The position numbers were made by a program, and so were the translations under genes. A stretch of 64,000 nucleotides of DNA from Myoxocephalus aenaeus (lineage: Eukaryota; Chordata; Actinopteri; Perciformes; Cottidae), in assembly GCA_038501785.1 (NCBI GenBank), contig JBAMJR010000051.1, forward strand, positions 7,517,501-7,581,500, in the 5' to 3' direction. Position 1 is the stretch's first letter. Each line of letters begins with the position of its first letter. This document shows, piece by piece, positions 12,632 through 24,479 of this stretch. Under the pieces are notes generated by a model. That model did no database searches, was not told where the DNA came from, and worked only from the letters and a program-made list of their open reading frames with translations.

Positions 12632-14941
12632 GCCAGCGTGTTTCCAGCAGCTCTGGTTTATTTCCAGTTTGATGTCAAGACAAGCTGGTAAATCACCTCC
12701 ACTGGTCGCCCTGTTTTCATGCCAGAGAAACAAAGAACCCGAATGGGCTCTTCCAGAAAAAGAGACACCTTGCAGCGGAGCACCCTGCTGTGTCTCCCAT
12801 TGACCCTGAAGTTGCACCTTCCCCCCAGCAATACATGTGCAGAAACAGGTGCACCTTCAAAGTCTGAGGGTAAGCAGGAGCATTGGAGCCACTTGTTTTG
12901 AAATGAAACATTCATGTCAAAGATCAAATAAATAAGTAAGGGCAGACCTTGAAATCGGAAAGGTTGTGGTTGAGGATTTGTTTGAAGAAACCGCTGCCAA
13001 ATAAATTGTGATATTAAACTGCTACAGATCTTTCATATTATAAGATGAATTTCTTAGATTAAAGGGGCCAGAAAGACTACCTGATTTGATCAATCATGTT
13101 TACTATGCTCCTGTATTACATGATCAAATCCACTAGATCAGTTTTAGGGTAGTCTACAGTGATGCTCAACATCTGAGATACATATGTTAGCATGCTAATT
13201 AGCACGAACTATAGCTGAGGCTGATGGGATTGTCATTAGTTTTGCAGGTTTAGTCACAAACCAAAGTATTGGACACATTTTTTCACTGGTGATAGTGTGG
13301 GATGAAAGTTCAAGGATTCATCCCAACATGAAAGTTTATCCCAGATTTCTTCACAATCCATTCAATAATTTTTGTGACAACTAACTCAAACCCACAGTTG
13401 TCAACCTCGCTCGGCCACTGGGGGGAAGTCATCAGGGGATCACCAAAAAAGGGTTGGCGTCATCTACTTAGAACCATGAATATTTGCACCAAATATCATG
13501 TCAATCCATCCGTTAGTTGGTGAGATATTTCATACTGGATCAAAGGGGTGGGCCGACCAAGTACAAGTGGAGTGATGAGTCCCATACCTGTACCGAAGGG
13601 TGAGGCAATCCCTTTGCTTTGAACCTGTATCACAAGGGATTACCGTTCAGGTTTGCACAACACAGCAGACAGGAAGCTGTTAAAGACGAGGACCAACACT
13701 GCATCCTGATCTCTGACCCTAACATCCTGACCTCTCCTGCAATCTGACATGATCCCTTGTCTACATGAAAGCTGTCCCGTTGACTCACCAGGGCTAATTT
13801 AGAGTTCCGGTGCCCCCGACCACTGTGAGGACAGACAGTCAACATGCTGGCCCCTGGACTTGTGGAGGGAATTTGGAAGCCAGACTTGTTTTGACCCACT
13901 ACCTTTTAAACTCTTGTTTACACAAGCCTCCTTCAGGCTTGAGATTTGTTTTATCTACATGCACCGAAAGAGACGATCTGATGCAAAGCTGTGCTGATGC
14001 TAAAAACTCTAACTGATGGTCACACGTTGCCCAAACCTTACATCAAAGTCAAGCAACAGTTTGCCCCGTTCACCACTTTTGTCCAAACAATATGTACGGT
14101 GCTATTGCAGTTAATATGAGCCCGTTGCAGAGGGCTTCACGTGTCTTCTGATTAAGTCCTTTAACAAGCATGACAAAGGCCAACCTCACACTGTGCCACC
14201 TGCCACCAGCTAAAGAGATTTCGGTCATTACTTGCTCCTTTTTAAATATCATCAAACATCGGCTCTTTCATCATGTCGAGTGCGTGACCTTCAAGTTCAC
14301 GGCCTCTCTAAGCGTGACTGAGCTGGACTAATTTTATACCACTGCTTTTGATGGGACCTAAAAATAGAGTGCTTTGCTGACCTCCGGTCCAGTCGGGTCT
14401 CGGCAGCTTATTTGAGGGCCACCTCCCCCCCACACACACACACACACACAACGCTTTTGACGTCACCTCTACCGAATTACTTCTTTATTTTTAGACGCTC
14501 CCAAAAATAATTGAATGGCTTCGTGGGGTTTGGGCAGTGTTATGTAAGGGGATTACTCCGTTGTTATTGCCTGTGCCCTGACCATGCGGGCCACCACGCA
14601 GAGGATGGAGGTGGAGACAGAGAGGAGAGGGGACTTGGGGTGGAAGAGCGAGGTAATGTAGTTAAGGTAGTTGTACAGGGCTCCAGAAATAACCCAGCTG
14701 CGAGCCTAATTGTACATCTCTCTTGCTCTCTTTTCCCTCTTCAGCAGCATGCGAAGGTCTTTGACCTTATCATCCACCTCAATGGTTCCGGAAGAATCCT
14801 TTCCGCCCCCTGCGGCTACCAAAGCCCCGGCCGATACGCAGAGCACAGCAGCAGACCATCTCCAACCTAAGACTAACAGCCAAGCGCCACAACCAGTTAA
14901 GAGTGATCCCAGCAGAGCACCCAAGTGGCTCAAACTTCCAG
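12632..14941 (+). CDS. ASPSCR1: ASPSCR1 (TUG/UBXD9) C-terminal exons, partial
   Basis: ASPSCR1/TUG is a UBX-like protein that tethers GLUT4 vesicles and binds p97/VCP. Two exons were read. Exon 12632-12687 follows the acceptor CTCCTCCAG, ends at donor GTAAAT, and encodes VFPAALVYF, matching the human end-of-UBX motif LFPAALVHL. Exon 14745-14941 encodes a Pro/Ser-rich linker ending QPVKSDPSRAPKWLKLP. The human C-terminus is QPVKRSLGKVPKWLKLPASKR, which makes the identification strong. The two exons join in frame (TG|C gives Cys). Human TUG has roughly 25 further residues between these blocks; a phase-compatible middle exon was not found and may be diverged or lost. The final short exon after LP(G) is unresolved; candidate acceptors lie at about 15180, 15584 and 15970. 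The 5' exons lie left of the window. Convergence with CENPX downstream matches human. Confidence 0.8.
13150..13560 (+). repeat. Dispersed teleost-type repeat, + copy
   Basis: Carries landmarks TTAGCATGCTAATTAGCAC, GCTGAGGCTGATGGGATTGT, AACCAAAGTATTGGACA and CATGTCAATCCATCC in this order. The same landmarks recur in reverse complement at about 23225-23720. It lies in the ASPSCR1 intron between the two recognised exons and has no coding potential. Confidence 0.6.
14422..14450. repeat. (CA)n microsatellite
   Basis: A short C-run followed by about 11 CA units in the ASPSCR1 intron. No other feature was recognised in the surrounding intron apart from the repeat at 13150-13560. Confidence 0.9.
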
Positions 14942-17900
14942 GTATGTTCTAATCATCCCCGGGCGTGGGCCCCGTGGCTCCTTAACAAAGCTTAGCTCAG
15001 GACCCCAGGAACCTCAGAGAGGCCCGGGGCCTCCAGGAAACCTGCATGTCCCAGCAGTATATACAGGCAACAGAGATGCTTCCTCTGTATTTGCAATCTC
15101 TCAACAAACGCAAACTTTCGGTGAAACGCATGTGCGTACCAAACGGCCGCAATGTTTTGTTTGTGTTTTTTTTGGGACAGAGATATAAATGTTTGTAACT
15201 TTTCATGTGTGCGTTAGTTGCGTGTGGAGCATCTTAAGAGGAATGCACTCGCTCTGTGTCCCCTGCAGCATTCCTCCATGGTTAGACAGCTCCATGCCCA
15301 TAAGGGGGCCACAAGGGCCTCTTGTCTCCTCGGCACTAATGCATCACAGCCCCAGATCAAGCACAACATGCATGCAAGCACATCCATGCACACAAACATC
15401 TGAGAGCAGATGCATGCCATCACATATTTATTACATAAGAACTCATAAACATGTGTAATTGAAATGTTGGGGGTCAAAATAGCACTAATGGCAGATGACA
15501 CCTGCACCTGTTGGTTAAGATTTCCTGTCGTCTCCGGTCTTTGCAAGAATTATAAATTGACTTGGATTGTTTGTTTTTCCCAGACTTCATACCATCAACC
15601 AAATGTTTAAACCAGATTCAAAAAAGGAAAAGGTCTGTCAGATAAAAAAGAGCAAGGATTTAGTAGTAGCATTGCTAATGAAAATGATGTATATGGTACA
15701 GTACATGTTTTATGTACACGTTCACTGAGTGGATGTTTAATGTGCCTTATAAGCCCACACACTTTGATGTAGTTCATCCACTTCAGATGTTGTCTGCTTG
15801 CATGTTGTTACTGCCATCTAAAAAAAAAAAATCCAATCAGCCAGGGAGACGGGTGTATTATGATCACTTGTCCTCGACGGGAATCCAGTTTGGGCCCTAG
15901 AAGAAAGGAGCTTTGAGATGACAGAAAGTTGGAAAGATGCAAGAAGCTGTGTCATTCTAACAGGAAAAAAAAACACACACAGAATAGTGAGTCTGGAATA
16001 AAGGAGTGAAATCTGACAATCGTAACAGACCTCCACAGGGACTCTTGTGACCGATGCAGGCGACTCCACCACTGACAATCATCACCCTAAACCAGCATTA
16101 CCTCACAGCCCTATCAGACTTTGGCACAGCTTCCTTTTGTATTTGTATTCAAACATGGATAGTAAACCTACAGAGGATAGATAATCCCAGAATGTATACA
16201 TGCCTTTAGTTTTATTTTATCTTAAAGTACATTTTATCAGAAAGAATCCTCCTGGCAGTTACAAGTGCATCTAAAGAAATCTGTGTGGATGTTGATGGCT
16301 ACAATCAAGCAGATATCTTCAAGTGATGAGGGCCTTGTGCAGCTCTGTCCCAAGACCAGCCAAAAGGCTGGAGACGGATCAGTCTGTTCCTCCTGGGAAA
16401 AGCTTCTCACTCCAGAGCTTCTCCAAAGCGTCTGGAGTGGCTGTCGACACTCCCTGCCTTTAATGTATGATCAAGAAAAGCTCTAACTCATTACTCTCTT
16501 CAACGCCCCTCCCCATTCTTATCCTAACTGCTTTCGCATGTTTAATAATACTGCCTTCAGATGTAATTTGTTCCACTAAGATGCATCAGGAGAAAAGTTG
16601 TACAGTAGTGCACTCGGACTGAGACCTTCCAACGACTCAGATTGTGGAAAAGAAGAGACAGATGGGAGATCCAACAAAATAATTGATTTTATTTATTCTG
16701 CAAGGATTGACAGCTAGAGATCCAATTAATCTCTAATAAATCCCCAGAAAGCCTATAAACATATAATACACCTTTTTTAAATATTTGTTTTTTACATTGT
16801 TAATAAGGATGAATACATTACTTTTTCAGCAAGATTATTTGCCGTCACATCTGGTAATAAAATAATGTAATGTGAGTAGTAGTAGGTGTCAAAGCAGTAG
16901 TTCTGCAGTGTACTGTATACTCAAAACAAGAGGGCAGCTGTGAACAACTGTAATTATTAACCTGGTCCTCATGGCATCATTAAAATAAACGTCTCTCAAC
17001 CAAACACACGGCCTCCTGAAGGCCTGCTGTGGAAGTTTCTCCTGTGAAACACAAATCCAGCCTGGGCCCTACTAAAAAGGGTGCCGGGTCAAATTCCATG
17101 TGCCGTGTCCTTGAGCACCTATGTGAGCCTGGATGCTTGAATTCAGCCCAAGTTGCTTCCAGCTGTATGTGTGCAGCATTTGTAAGCGTAGTGAGTCACT
17201 CACAAGCCACACAAATAAATAGAGTGAGGTGTTGTACAGCTATGCTGACTCATATTGAAGACATGTTGGTCAAATACACCACTGGTGGAAAACCATCTGA
17301 GGCTCTCAGGTTAGAAAACCCCACATTACCCGCTCCCTAGGCCCAACTTCCCCCTCTGCTGTGGTGAGAAGAGAGAAAGCACCTCAACTACTCGCCTCTT
17401 TTGTTTATTTACCTTCAGAATTACACCCTGCTCTTCTTGGACCATGTTCCAATGTGTTTTGTTATGTTTCCTTTCAAACAGAATATCTATGCGTGTGGTC
17501 TCTGGCCATGTTTGGCTAACACATGCACACGTTCGTGCGCGCACACTCCCATTCAACTTTCCCCCTGTGCCAGAGGTCCCCTTTGCCCTTCCCCCCCACC
17601 TCTAACTAAACATCGCAGGACAGCAAAAGGGAACTTCAAAGTGGCCGGAGGGGGTACTCCTTTTTTCCTGGCACTTGTCATCATCTAAGGGACTAGCTGC
17701 TCCCCTTATTACTCTAATTGCTTCCAACTGCTCCAGGAGGCTTTGATGAAGGGCACTATGCATGCTGGAAGCACCTGTTGTTGCACATAGGAGCACAGGT
17801 GGGCCTTATTGGTGGTGACGTGGAGGCGTGCGCACAGCACCGCTGCTTTCTACTTAAAAATCACACAACTCGAATACATACAGGGTGAGAATTTGAACGT

Positions 17901-18014
17901 CGTCTCACATTTTAGTGATGAAGAAATTACAATTATACAGAAAACAATAAACATGGTGGATTTGAGCAGGAACGCGCAGGCAACACTCTGGCTCCATCTT
18001 GTGGCATCGCTGTG
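14942..18014. other. Region between ASPSCR1 and CENPX last recognised exons
   Basis: This holds the unresolved last ASPSCR1 exon and 3' UTR (+ strand) and the CENPX 3' UTR (- strand). Possible poly(A) signals are AATAAA on + near 17214 and on - near 17404-17409. No other gene was recognised, and the open frames here are short and unlike known proteins. Confidence 0.5.
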
Positions 18015-19787
18015 CTAGAAATCCAGCAGCTGCATTGGAAAAGAGAAGAAAGGCAGCGAGATTAATAATGGAAAATGTTTGTGCATTGATGATGTATTGT
18101 ATCCATTGCACAGATAGTCAAAAAGTATAATCTGAAACTGAGTGCATCACTGAGACATATTCAGAATTCAGGAGCCAAATATCATACTGTGTATTGCCTT
18201 AGTGGTCTGAGCAACATTTATGGATTACACCAGACACTAGAGCAGCCTCATGATCACAATCGATCGACATAATCAAAAACCCTAACTTTGCCGAGCTGTA
18301 CGCACCAGCTGAGGCAGAATCTTTTCAAAGTGCTCCACGTCTACTTGGTCGCAGTCCTCAGACTCCGCTTGTTTCAGTGATCTCACAGCAGCCTCTGGAA
18401 ATGAGAGGACACATGAAGGCTTTCGTCATGAATCATCAGAATCAGAATTGTTTATTGCCAATTATGTTTCACATACAAGGAACTTGTCATGGCGGGTGGT
18501 GCATAACATTAAACAATAAACAATAGGAACATATTAAATGTATAATATAAAATGAAAATAAAGTGCACAGACAAACAGATAACAGTACTTTGAACAAGTG
18601 CAATGTGAAAATGACAAGTGTATTTAAATATGAAGTATGAAGGGCTGTGCAGGGGAGTGACCGAAACAATGTGTGTGCAACTGAACAAAATTTCTTACCT
18701 TGGACAAATATCTTGAGCAACTCTGTCATGAGCAGCGTCGCGTCACCGCTTACTGTAACAGAAAGAGGTTTGTTGAGCCGAAGAATCGCAAATAAAAAAC
18801 AGTTTGGAGACGGTACTTAGAGCGAGACAATATTTATCCAACTCACGTCTGGTTTTGTCCTCCTTGAAGGAGCTTGACAAGAGTTTGCTTACCGTCTCCT
18901 GTAAGTGAGGACAATAGATAACCTGTATCTTAGATCATGGTTAAGAGAAAAACAACATTGTTCAGACACTTAACACCCCGGTAACACACACTTTTACTTT
19001 GTGTATGTATCCACGTATGTATTCTCTTTTTTATTCTATTTTATCACATTTTATTATTATTTGTTTTAAGCCTCCTGTGGACAGGTGCAATTAGCCTTTC
19101 GTTAGACACTCAACACAGTGGATCTGGTTTTTTTGTGCATAGATGTATGTTATAAATTATGTCACTGATGTCCACATCAAATTAATTAATTCTAAGTCAA
19201 ACGGTAGGCTTTTTTTTATCGCATGAGTGGTCAAAGAAAGCAGTTTTCTTTCGGTACGATGGTGGCAAACTAAATAAACTTGAACGTTTAGTGACGCGTG
19301 AAAGGACCGTTTTTGTGTGTAGCTGTGAACACACAAGATGTGTCAATAACACTTAGATCGTTATCTAAGTTACATGTAAAAAGCTCTCACGGGGTTTTCC
19401 AGATAACACAACCACTGCTTGTATCTTGAGACGTGGTGATGCGTGATCCTGCGTGACTTCCTCTTAACCAAACTGCCTTCGGAAAAACGGTATTTTTTTT
19501 TATTTTAACCATTATGAACCGCTCTTCCATTCGGCATACACATTTTGTCAATTCACTGCATAATATCTTCGCGAAGACTCAAGTTGAATCGCCTGACAGA
19601 CAATTTAGGAACATTGTATGTTCGGCGTAAATGCTTAATGGAAACGAATAAATGCAAGTCAGCTGCAAAGAAGAGGCTATAGTCGTCTTTATTTAACCAC
19701 AGTCGAGATTGAGTATGAATAAACACAATCAAAGCGGCGATATCCTTCTACCTTTTTGAATCCTTCTGCGTCTTTCTCCGCCGCCAT
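18015..19787 (-). CDS. CENPX: CENPX (MHF2/STRA13), histone-fold protein
   Basis: CENP-X pairs with CENP-S. The complex acts at the kinetochore (CENP-T-W-S-X) and with FANCM at stalled forks. Coding exons, read on minus, are 19752-19787, 18847-18898, 18699-18752, 18306-18394 and 18015-18029. They total 246 nt including the stop, i.e. 81 aa, the same length as human. The histone-fold core is visible: SGDATLLMTELLKIFV and EAAVRSLKQAESEDCDQVDV, ending in LPQLLLDF exactly like human. The last exon is only 15 nt and encodes LLDF plus stop after the acceptor TTTTCCAATGCAG. If the last intron is retained, translation runs on to VRTARQS and stops at 18282-18284 (84 aa). The start ATG lies in GCGGCGG context in a GC-rich first exon. 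It is convergent with ASPSCR1. Confidence 0.95.
18431..18510. repeat. Retroposon 3'-end fragment
   Basis: The string ATCAGAATCAGAATTGTTTA followed by TTGCCAATTATGTTTCACAT resembles the widespread teleost retroposon tail ATCAGAATCAGCTTTATTGG. A second relative in the opposite orientation sits at about 22213-22236. This copy lies in a CENPX intron. Confidence 0.55.
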
Positions 19788-19809
19788 GTTTCAGCGCTGT
19801 GAGAGAAAC

Positions 19810-19851
19810 TTGGCGCTCTGCGTAGCGATTGGTCGTTGATCTCTGACGTCA
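19810..19851 (-). promoter_or_regulatory. CENPX proximal promoter motifs (E2F-, CCAAT-, CRE-like)
   Basis: Within 65 bp upstream of the CENPX ATG are an E2F-like TTGGCGC (19810-19816), an ATTGG that reads CCAAT in the gene's direction (19828-19832), and a palindromic TGACGTCA cAMP-response element (19844-19851). No TATA box is visible. Motifs were read directly; binding is inferred. This arrangement suits a proliferation-linked gene. Confidence 0.6.
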
Positions 19852-20507
19852 TTAGAACCGCCCTCCGGAGACACACACACGATTAAGATGTAGCCTAATA
19901 TATCAATGACATTTGTTTCGATTTATGATAGTTATACCACTTTATCTAATCATAAATGTTTTCTTCTAAATGTATTTTCTGATACATATTTTTACATTAG
20001 ATTCACTAATCATGACATTTGTGAATACCTCATTTTGTAGTATATATAGGCTTCACACAATTAAAAAAAAATATTTTCCATAAATCTATGTATTTAATAT
20101 TTGTAATGATGGAGGAGGAAATTAGTAAATTCAAGCTATCAAACCCATTTCCTTAGGAGCAATAATGTGTCACATTCACCAACAGTGGCTGCACAAAAGG
20201 AGTAAACATTAAATCTATATTTGTTAACACCCCATATGTCCCTGACAAACATTAAACAACACATACAATATTGAATAACCTTTTATTATAATAATACACA
20301 ATTGCATTAGCAAAATAATGAGTATCACATAAACTCACATTATTAAGGCTAAACAGATAAACAAACAGGTGGTATGTGCTCTTAAGGAATAGGCTATTTA
20401 TAATACATTCATGTTTTTAGTCCTCGAAGTTTCAGAATATATAGATTTTTGTGAGCACATACATTTATGGTTTTTAACATATACAGACACAGTTGCAGAG
20501 TATTTGT

Positions 20508-21000
20508 TTATTCCTCCATCTCATCCTCTAGCCACTGAGCATCTTCCAGTATGTAGCCCAAGCCCATTGAACGCCGTGGACGAGACACAGTCGTGGCTGA
20601 GGAGACCTCCTCATCTGAATCCTCCTCCATCTGAAAGACAGATTTATTTTGTCAGCCAATGGAGACGTAGACAGCAATTGTACATTTTTTTTAATCAAAT
20701 GCTGTTAAATTAACAATTTTTTTCTACAAGTATTCTATTTTATGTCCAGCAAACAGGCACAAAACCAAGTTTTCTCCGATAGGACAGAAAGAAAAAAAAA
20801 AATCACCTTTGGACTAACAACTCGTTTTACTTCCACATCGCCTCCGATGTAGTGAGGACTGGCCCATTCTGCTCTGTCAGCTTCACCCTCTGTAGAAAAC
20901 CTCACATAGGCCACCGATTTATTTTCCTTGGAATCGGGGTTCTTCTTAACCTGGGATTGAATTCAACAGATACAAATAATTTGTATAATTCACTGATAAA

Positions 21001-21053
<53 letters not shown>

Positions 21054-21367
21054 TAGTTTATTCAAGAATAAGTTAACAAAAGACATGAATGAAGCAATAT
21101 TTCTTTACCTTGCATGCTGTGACAACTCCCCAATCTTTAAAGTAGGCTCGTACATATCCTGCATTTATGTAGGGGTTCAGCTCTGTTATTAACAACCCAT
21201 GGTCCTATTAAATGATAGAAAGTCATGAGCTTCATGCCATAAAAAAAAGTGACGTTGCCTGCAAGTATATGAGAGAAATTGTTTACCAGTTCATAATATG
21301 TAGCCAAACCAGCCCAGTATTTCTTTGGAAGGCTGATGAACACTCTTTTGTTCAACTTCACTTCCAT
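20508..21367 (-). CDS. Small RRM-domain protein, unnamed
   Basis: Four coding exons on minus (21287-21367, 21109-21204, 20807-20950, 20508-20630), all joined in phase 0, encode 147 aa starting MEVKLNKRVF. Residues about 28-106 look like one RNA-recognition motif: an RNP2-like LLITEL, an RNP1-like KSVAYVRF and a final VEVKRVVSPK strand as in hnRNP A/B-type RRMs. An acidic/basic tail follows (MEEDSDEE, then SRPRRS) and ends LEDEMEE. An untranslated exon (21498 to about 21560) splices on upstream. Its frame is open but has no ATG, so the MEVKL start in AACATGG context was chosen. The stop codon lies inside an AATAAA; a second AATAAA on minus at about 20281-20286 is the likelier poly(A) signal. 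I do not recognise the gene. Substrate RNA and function are unknown. Confidence 0.8.
21006..21050. repeat. (A)n(TA)n microsatellite
   Basis: About 20 TA units after an A-run, inside an intron of the RRM gene about 55 bp upstream (in gene direction) of the exon ending at 21109-21204. Confidence 0.9.
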
Positions 21368-22175
21368 GTTATCTGGAGGAAAGCAGCGGGGAAACAAAAA
21401 CAACAAAAAGTATGATTGCATGACAATTTTAATTTAATTTACATGTCCATAGGAACATGATAATTTACAATGTGCAAATTAAATCAAGAATACTCACCAG
21501 ATATCTTCAGTGAGATGCACTCTTCCAGATAGACCAACTCAAAGTTGTAGTAACTCAAAGTGCAGCATATCCTGAACCCATGGGTTTAAATACTGTCCTT
21601 GTCAGTCACAGCAAGTACGCCCCTCACTGCTTTTTTTCTTTTCTTAATATTGACTGGAACACTGTCTGGCTTGTCAAAAGGTTGCTCAACGTGTTCAGCA
21701 ATCAGGTGTCCAAAATATGCTATTGGTATGTGAGTACACGTTTAACCGCTTTGTTTTTCGTAAACCCCTTATGATTTTGATCAAACAAAACGCACTGCAC
21801 ATGAAGCAATTCACCAGGGATCCTATTCTCCGTTTTGATATACCTTTTTAAAAAACACCAGCTAAATAGTAATTTGACTAAAGCATTTACTGCAGGATGT
21901 TGATGCATCACTACAGATTGGTTTATACTTACGTCGTTTAACATAACTTCATGTTGAATGCATTTACTAGCACTATTTCCCCTTTTCTGCAATAATATCC
22001 CAAATTAATTGTCCATCGTTCTTATGTTCATATACATATATATTGTACATACTAGTTAAATGTTAATGTTGATGCCTAGTTTCTGTGTTATACTCTGCTG
22101 TCTTTTTTATATTTATCTTGTTTATTGTATGTCTGACAAGAGCAACCTGTAACCGGAGTCAACTTCCATGTATGT

Positions 22176-22217
<42 letters not shown>

Positions 22218-22550
22218 CCAATAAAGCTGATTCTGATTTATAGAAAACATTCTGAAAAGCGTGCTCGGGGGAAATTTAGGGCACAGCTGAGAAGCAGGTT
22301 GCATATGTCAGGTTGATATTTCCCATTCTGATGGATGAAATTAAAGGTCTGGTGATATATTAACACTCTAAATCCCTTTTTTTTTTTAAACAGGAAACAT
22401 GTGTTCAGGTGAATTACATAGAGAAATACTTCAGATTCCAATCAGATACAATGTTTTCAAACAAGGGGACAGTTGCTAATCGTCAAATCTTCCAAAAACA
22501 CACAAAGAGAGTTCCTCATACCGAAACAGATGCGGATGTGTTCAAACCAA
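21368..22550. other. RRM gene 5' region and TMC6 3' flank
   Basis: Contains the untranslated exon of the RRM gene (about 21498-21560, donor GTGAGT). A TATA-like TATTTAAA lies at about 21585-21592, roughly 30 bp upstream of that exon. Further on are a (CA)n tract (22179-22215) and a retroposon tail GGCCAATAAAGCTGATTCTG (about 22216-22235). Nothing else was recognised. Confidence 0.5.
22179..22236. repeat. (CA)n tract plus retroposon 3' tail
   Basis: About 18 CA units abut GGCCAATAAAGCTGATTCTG, the reverse complement of a very common teleost retroposon 3' end. The microsatellite probably grew at the tail of the insertion. Confidence 0.7.
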
Positions 22551-22556
22551 TTTATT
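22551..22556 (-). terminator. Probable TMC6 poly(A) signal
   Basis: AATAAA on the minus strand, about 490 nt downstream of the TMC6 stop codon. It is the first clear hexamer in that direction followed by a change in sequence character. The exact cleavage site is unknown. Confidence 0.5.
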
Positions 22557-22876
22557 TTCATACAACACGTTCAAGATAATTTTTCATAAATAGTATTTTT
22601 TTTTTTTAAATCAACAAAATCTGAAAAAACTACATGTACAAAATCTCTATGTATAAATAAATATAATACAGTGCAAACAGCCAGGATTAGTTTATCTTCT
22701 TCCAGTACATTTAAATTCAAACTATATAAGATATTTAGAAAATAACACCGTCATGGTTTTGCTTTTGTTGTCACTGTAACTTGTAGGTGAACTCCTAATA
22801 ATGTTGCCAACCATGCATCGCAGCATAGATCCGTGTCACTGATGAGATGCCATCTTTACATTCTTAAAGCCTTTCT

Positions 22877-22908
22877 TGTGAATGTCGTGAATGTCGTGAA
22901 TGTCGTTC
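22877..22908. repeat. Nine-bp tandem repeat, three units
   Basis: GTGAATGTC is repeated three times in the TMC6 3' region. It is too short to interpret further. Confidence 0.8.
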
Positions 22909-23041
22909 TGATCGGAGAAATAAGAGACAAAACTTTTCATATGCAAGACAGTTATCACAGATTATAAATGAGGTAATGAAAAAGTGAGCAAAGGAGTGGT
23001 GTTCCAACCACAGAGAGGTTACAGTATTGAGGCTACCCACC

Positions 23042-24437
23042 TTATCTCTGAGGGGAAACCAGACCACTCCGTTCATAAATCGCTTGCAAATTGGTGATGA
23101 GGAACTTTTTGTCTTTACCCTCCTGTACACACAATGAAATGTACACAAGATACATTAAGTTAAATATCAACATACTGTCCATGTGTCATTGATTTGTAGA
23201 CATTCTAGCAAAAGTCAATTATTTGATAGAGTTCCATGATATTTGGTGCAGACATTCATGTTACTCAGACGCTGAATCCTCCCATTTTGGTGATGACCTA
23301 ACTTTACTTCTGTGTTGGAATGTTTTTATGACCGTCTTCACAACCATTGGATGGATTGCTATGTAATTTGGTAAAAATATATCTATGGCACCCAAAGAAT
23401 TTCAGTTTTTCCTCTAGCGCCACCAGAAGGTCATTGATATGCCTCGTCTCCATCTACAATATGGATTACCATTTGTCTCTTTCTCAGGAATAATTGTAAT
23501 TATTATTGGTATCCCTTAATCTTTCTTCTAGCACCATCATCGGTCCAACATTTCTTTTACCAAATGAGATTCCCATCAGCCTCAGTTGTAACTCTACTGA
23601 ATTAGCAAATGTTATCATTGTAACATGCAAATATACGATGGTGAACATTTCAAACATTACACATCAGCATGTTAGGACTGTTATTGTGAGCATGCATGCC
23701 GACGTAACGTTAGTATAGACTCCCGTGCGTACATTTTCAATTTGCTTTTCTAACCGACTGATGATTCTCCTTTGGCCATCAACAACTTGAGTGTGAAAAT
23801 ACACCACCAATCTGAAAAAAATAGAAATCATAAGAGGTAAAAAAATTAAAGAGCATTAACATTCAGACACAGTAACAATATGTGTTTCTGGAAGGCAGAC
23901 ACTTTGTGGACAGCATATACACAACATTTGAAGAAAAAAAACATCATGTCACCGCTTACAGAAAGACTCCAGCGGCGAGGAATAAGAACAGTGGGTTCTC
24001 CAGCAGAGCGTCGTAGGCCCAGCTGAGCCAAGACAAGATCGGGTGGGCGGTCTCCAGCTCCTGGGCCCACAGCTGCCCCGACTGAAACATGGTGGTGAGA
24101 TTCCTGAAGGGGCCGCACTCTGATGAGGGTTTGACCCTGAGGACATCAGAGAGATGGATTTGGAAGATATGCGCAGTTTGTAGGTATTTAGACAATAGCA
24201 CTTTTTTTTCAAAGCATAAATGGCTTTAAAGCTAAAGTTAGCGCGCTACATTCTATATTCATTATTGTTAACTGATCACATAAAAAACACCAGAACCAAC
24301 AATGCAATACTTTCCCAAGCCCATTCATTTCTACTGAAGACATACAGTTTTAAAAGGAATAGTTTGATGTTAACCATAGATGAGTGGTATGAATCTTCTC
24401 ACCCAAAATGTCATATAATCCTTTAAAAAAAAATTAA

Positions 24438-24479
<42 letters not shown>

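Noticed and set aside
18282..18305. CENPX coding end at the TAG after VRTARQS
   Set aside because: A donor exists exactly after LPQL, and a downstream 15-nt exon restores LLDF, matching the human end and length. Kept only as an intron-retention alternative.
21368..21560. Extending the RRM protein N-terminally into the upstream exon
   Set aside because: The frame is open but has no ATG before an in-frame TAA, and the first in-frame Met (MEVKL) has good context.
22877..22908. Short direct repeats resembling a CRISPR array
   Set aside because: The 9-bp units are contiguous, without spacers, in an animal genome; this is a simple tandem repeat.
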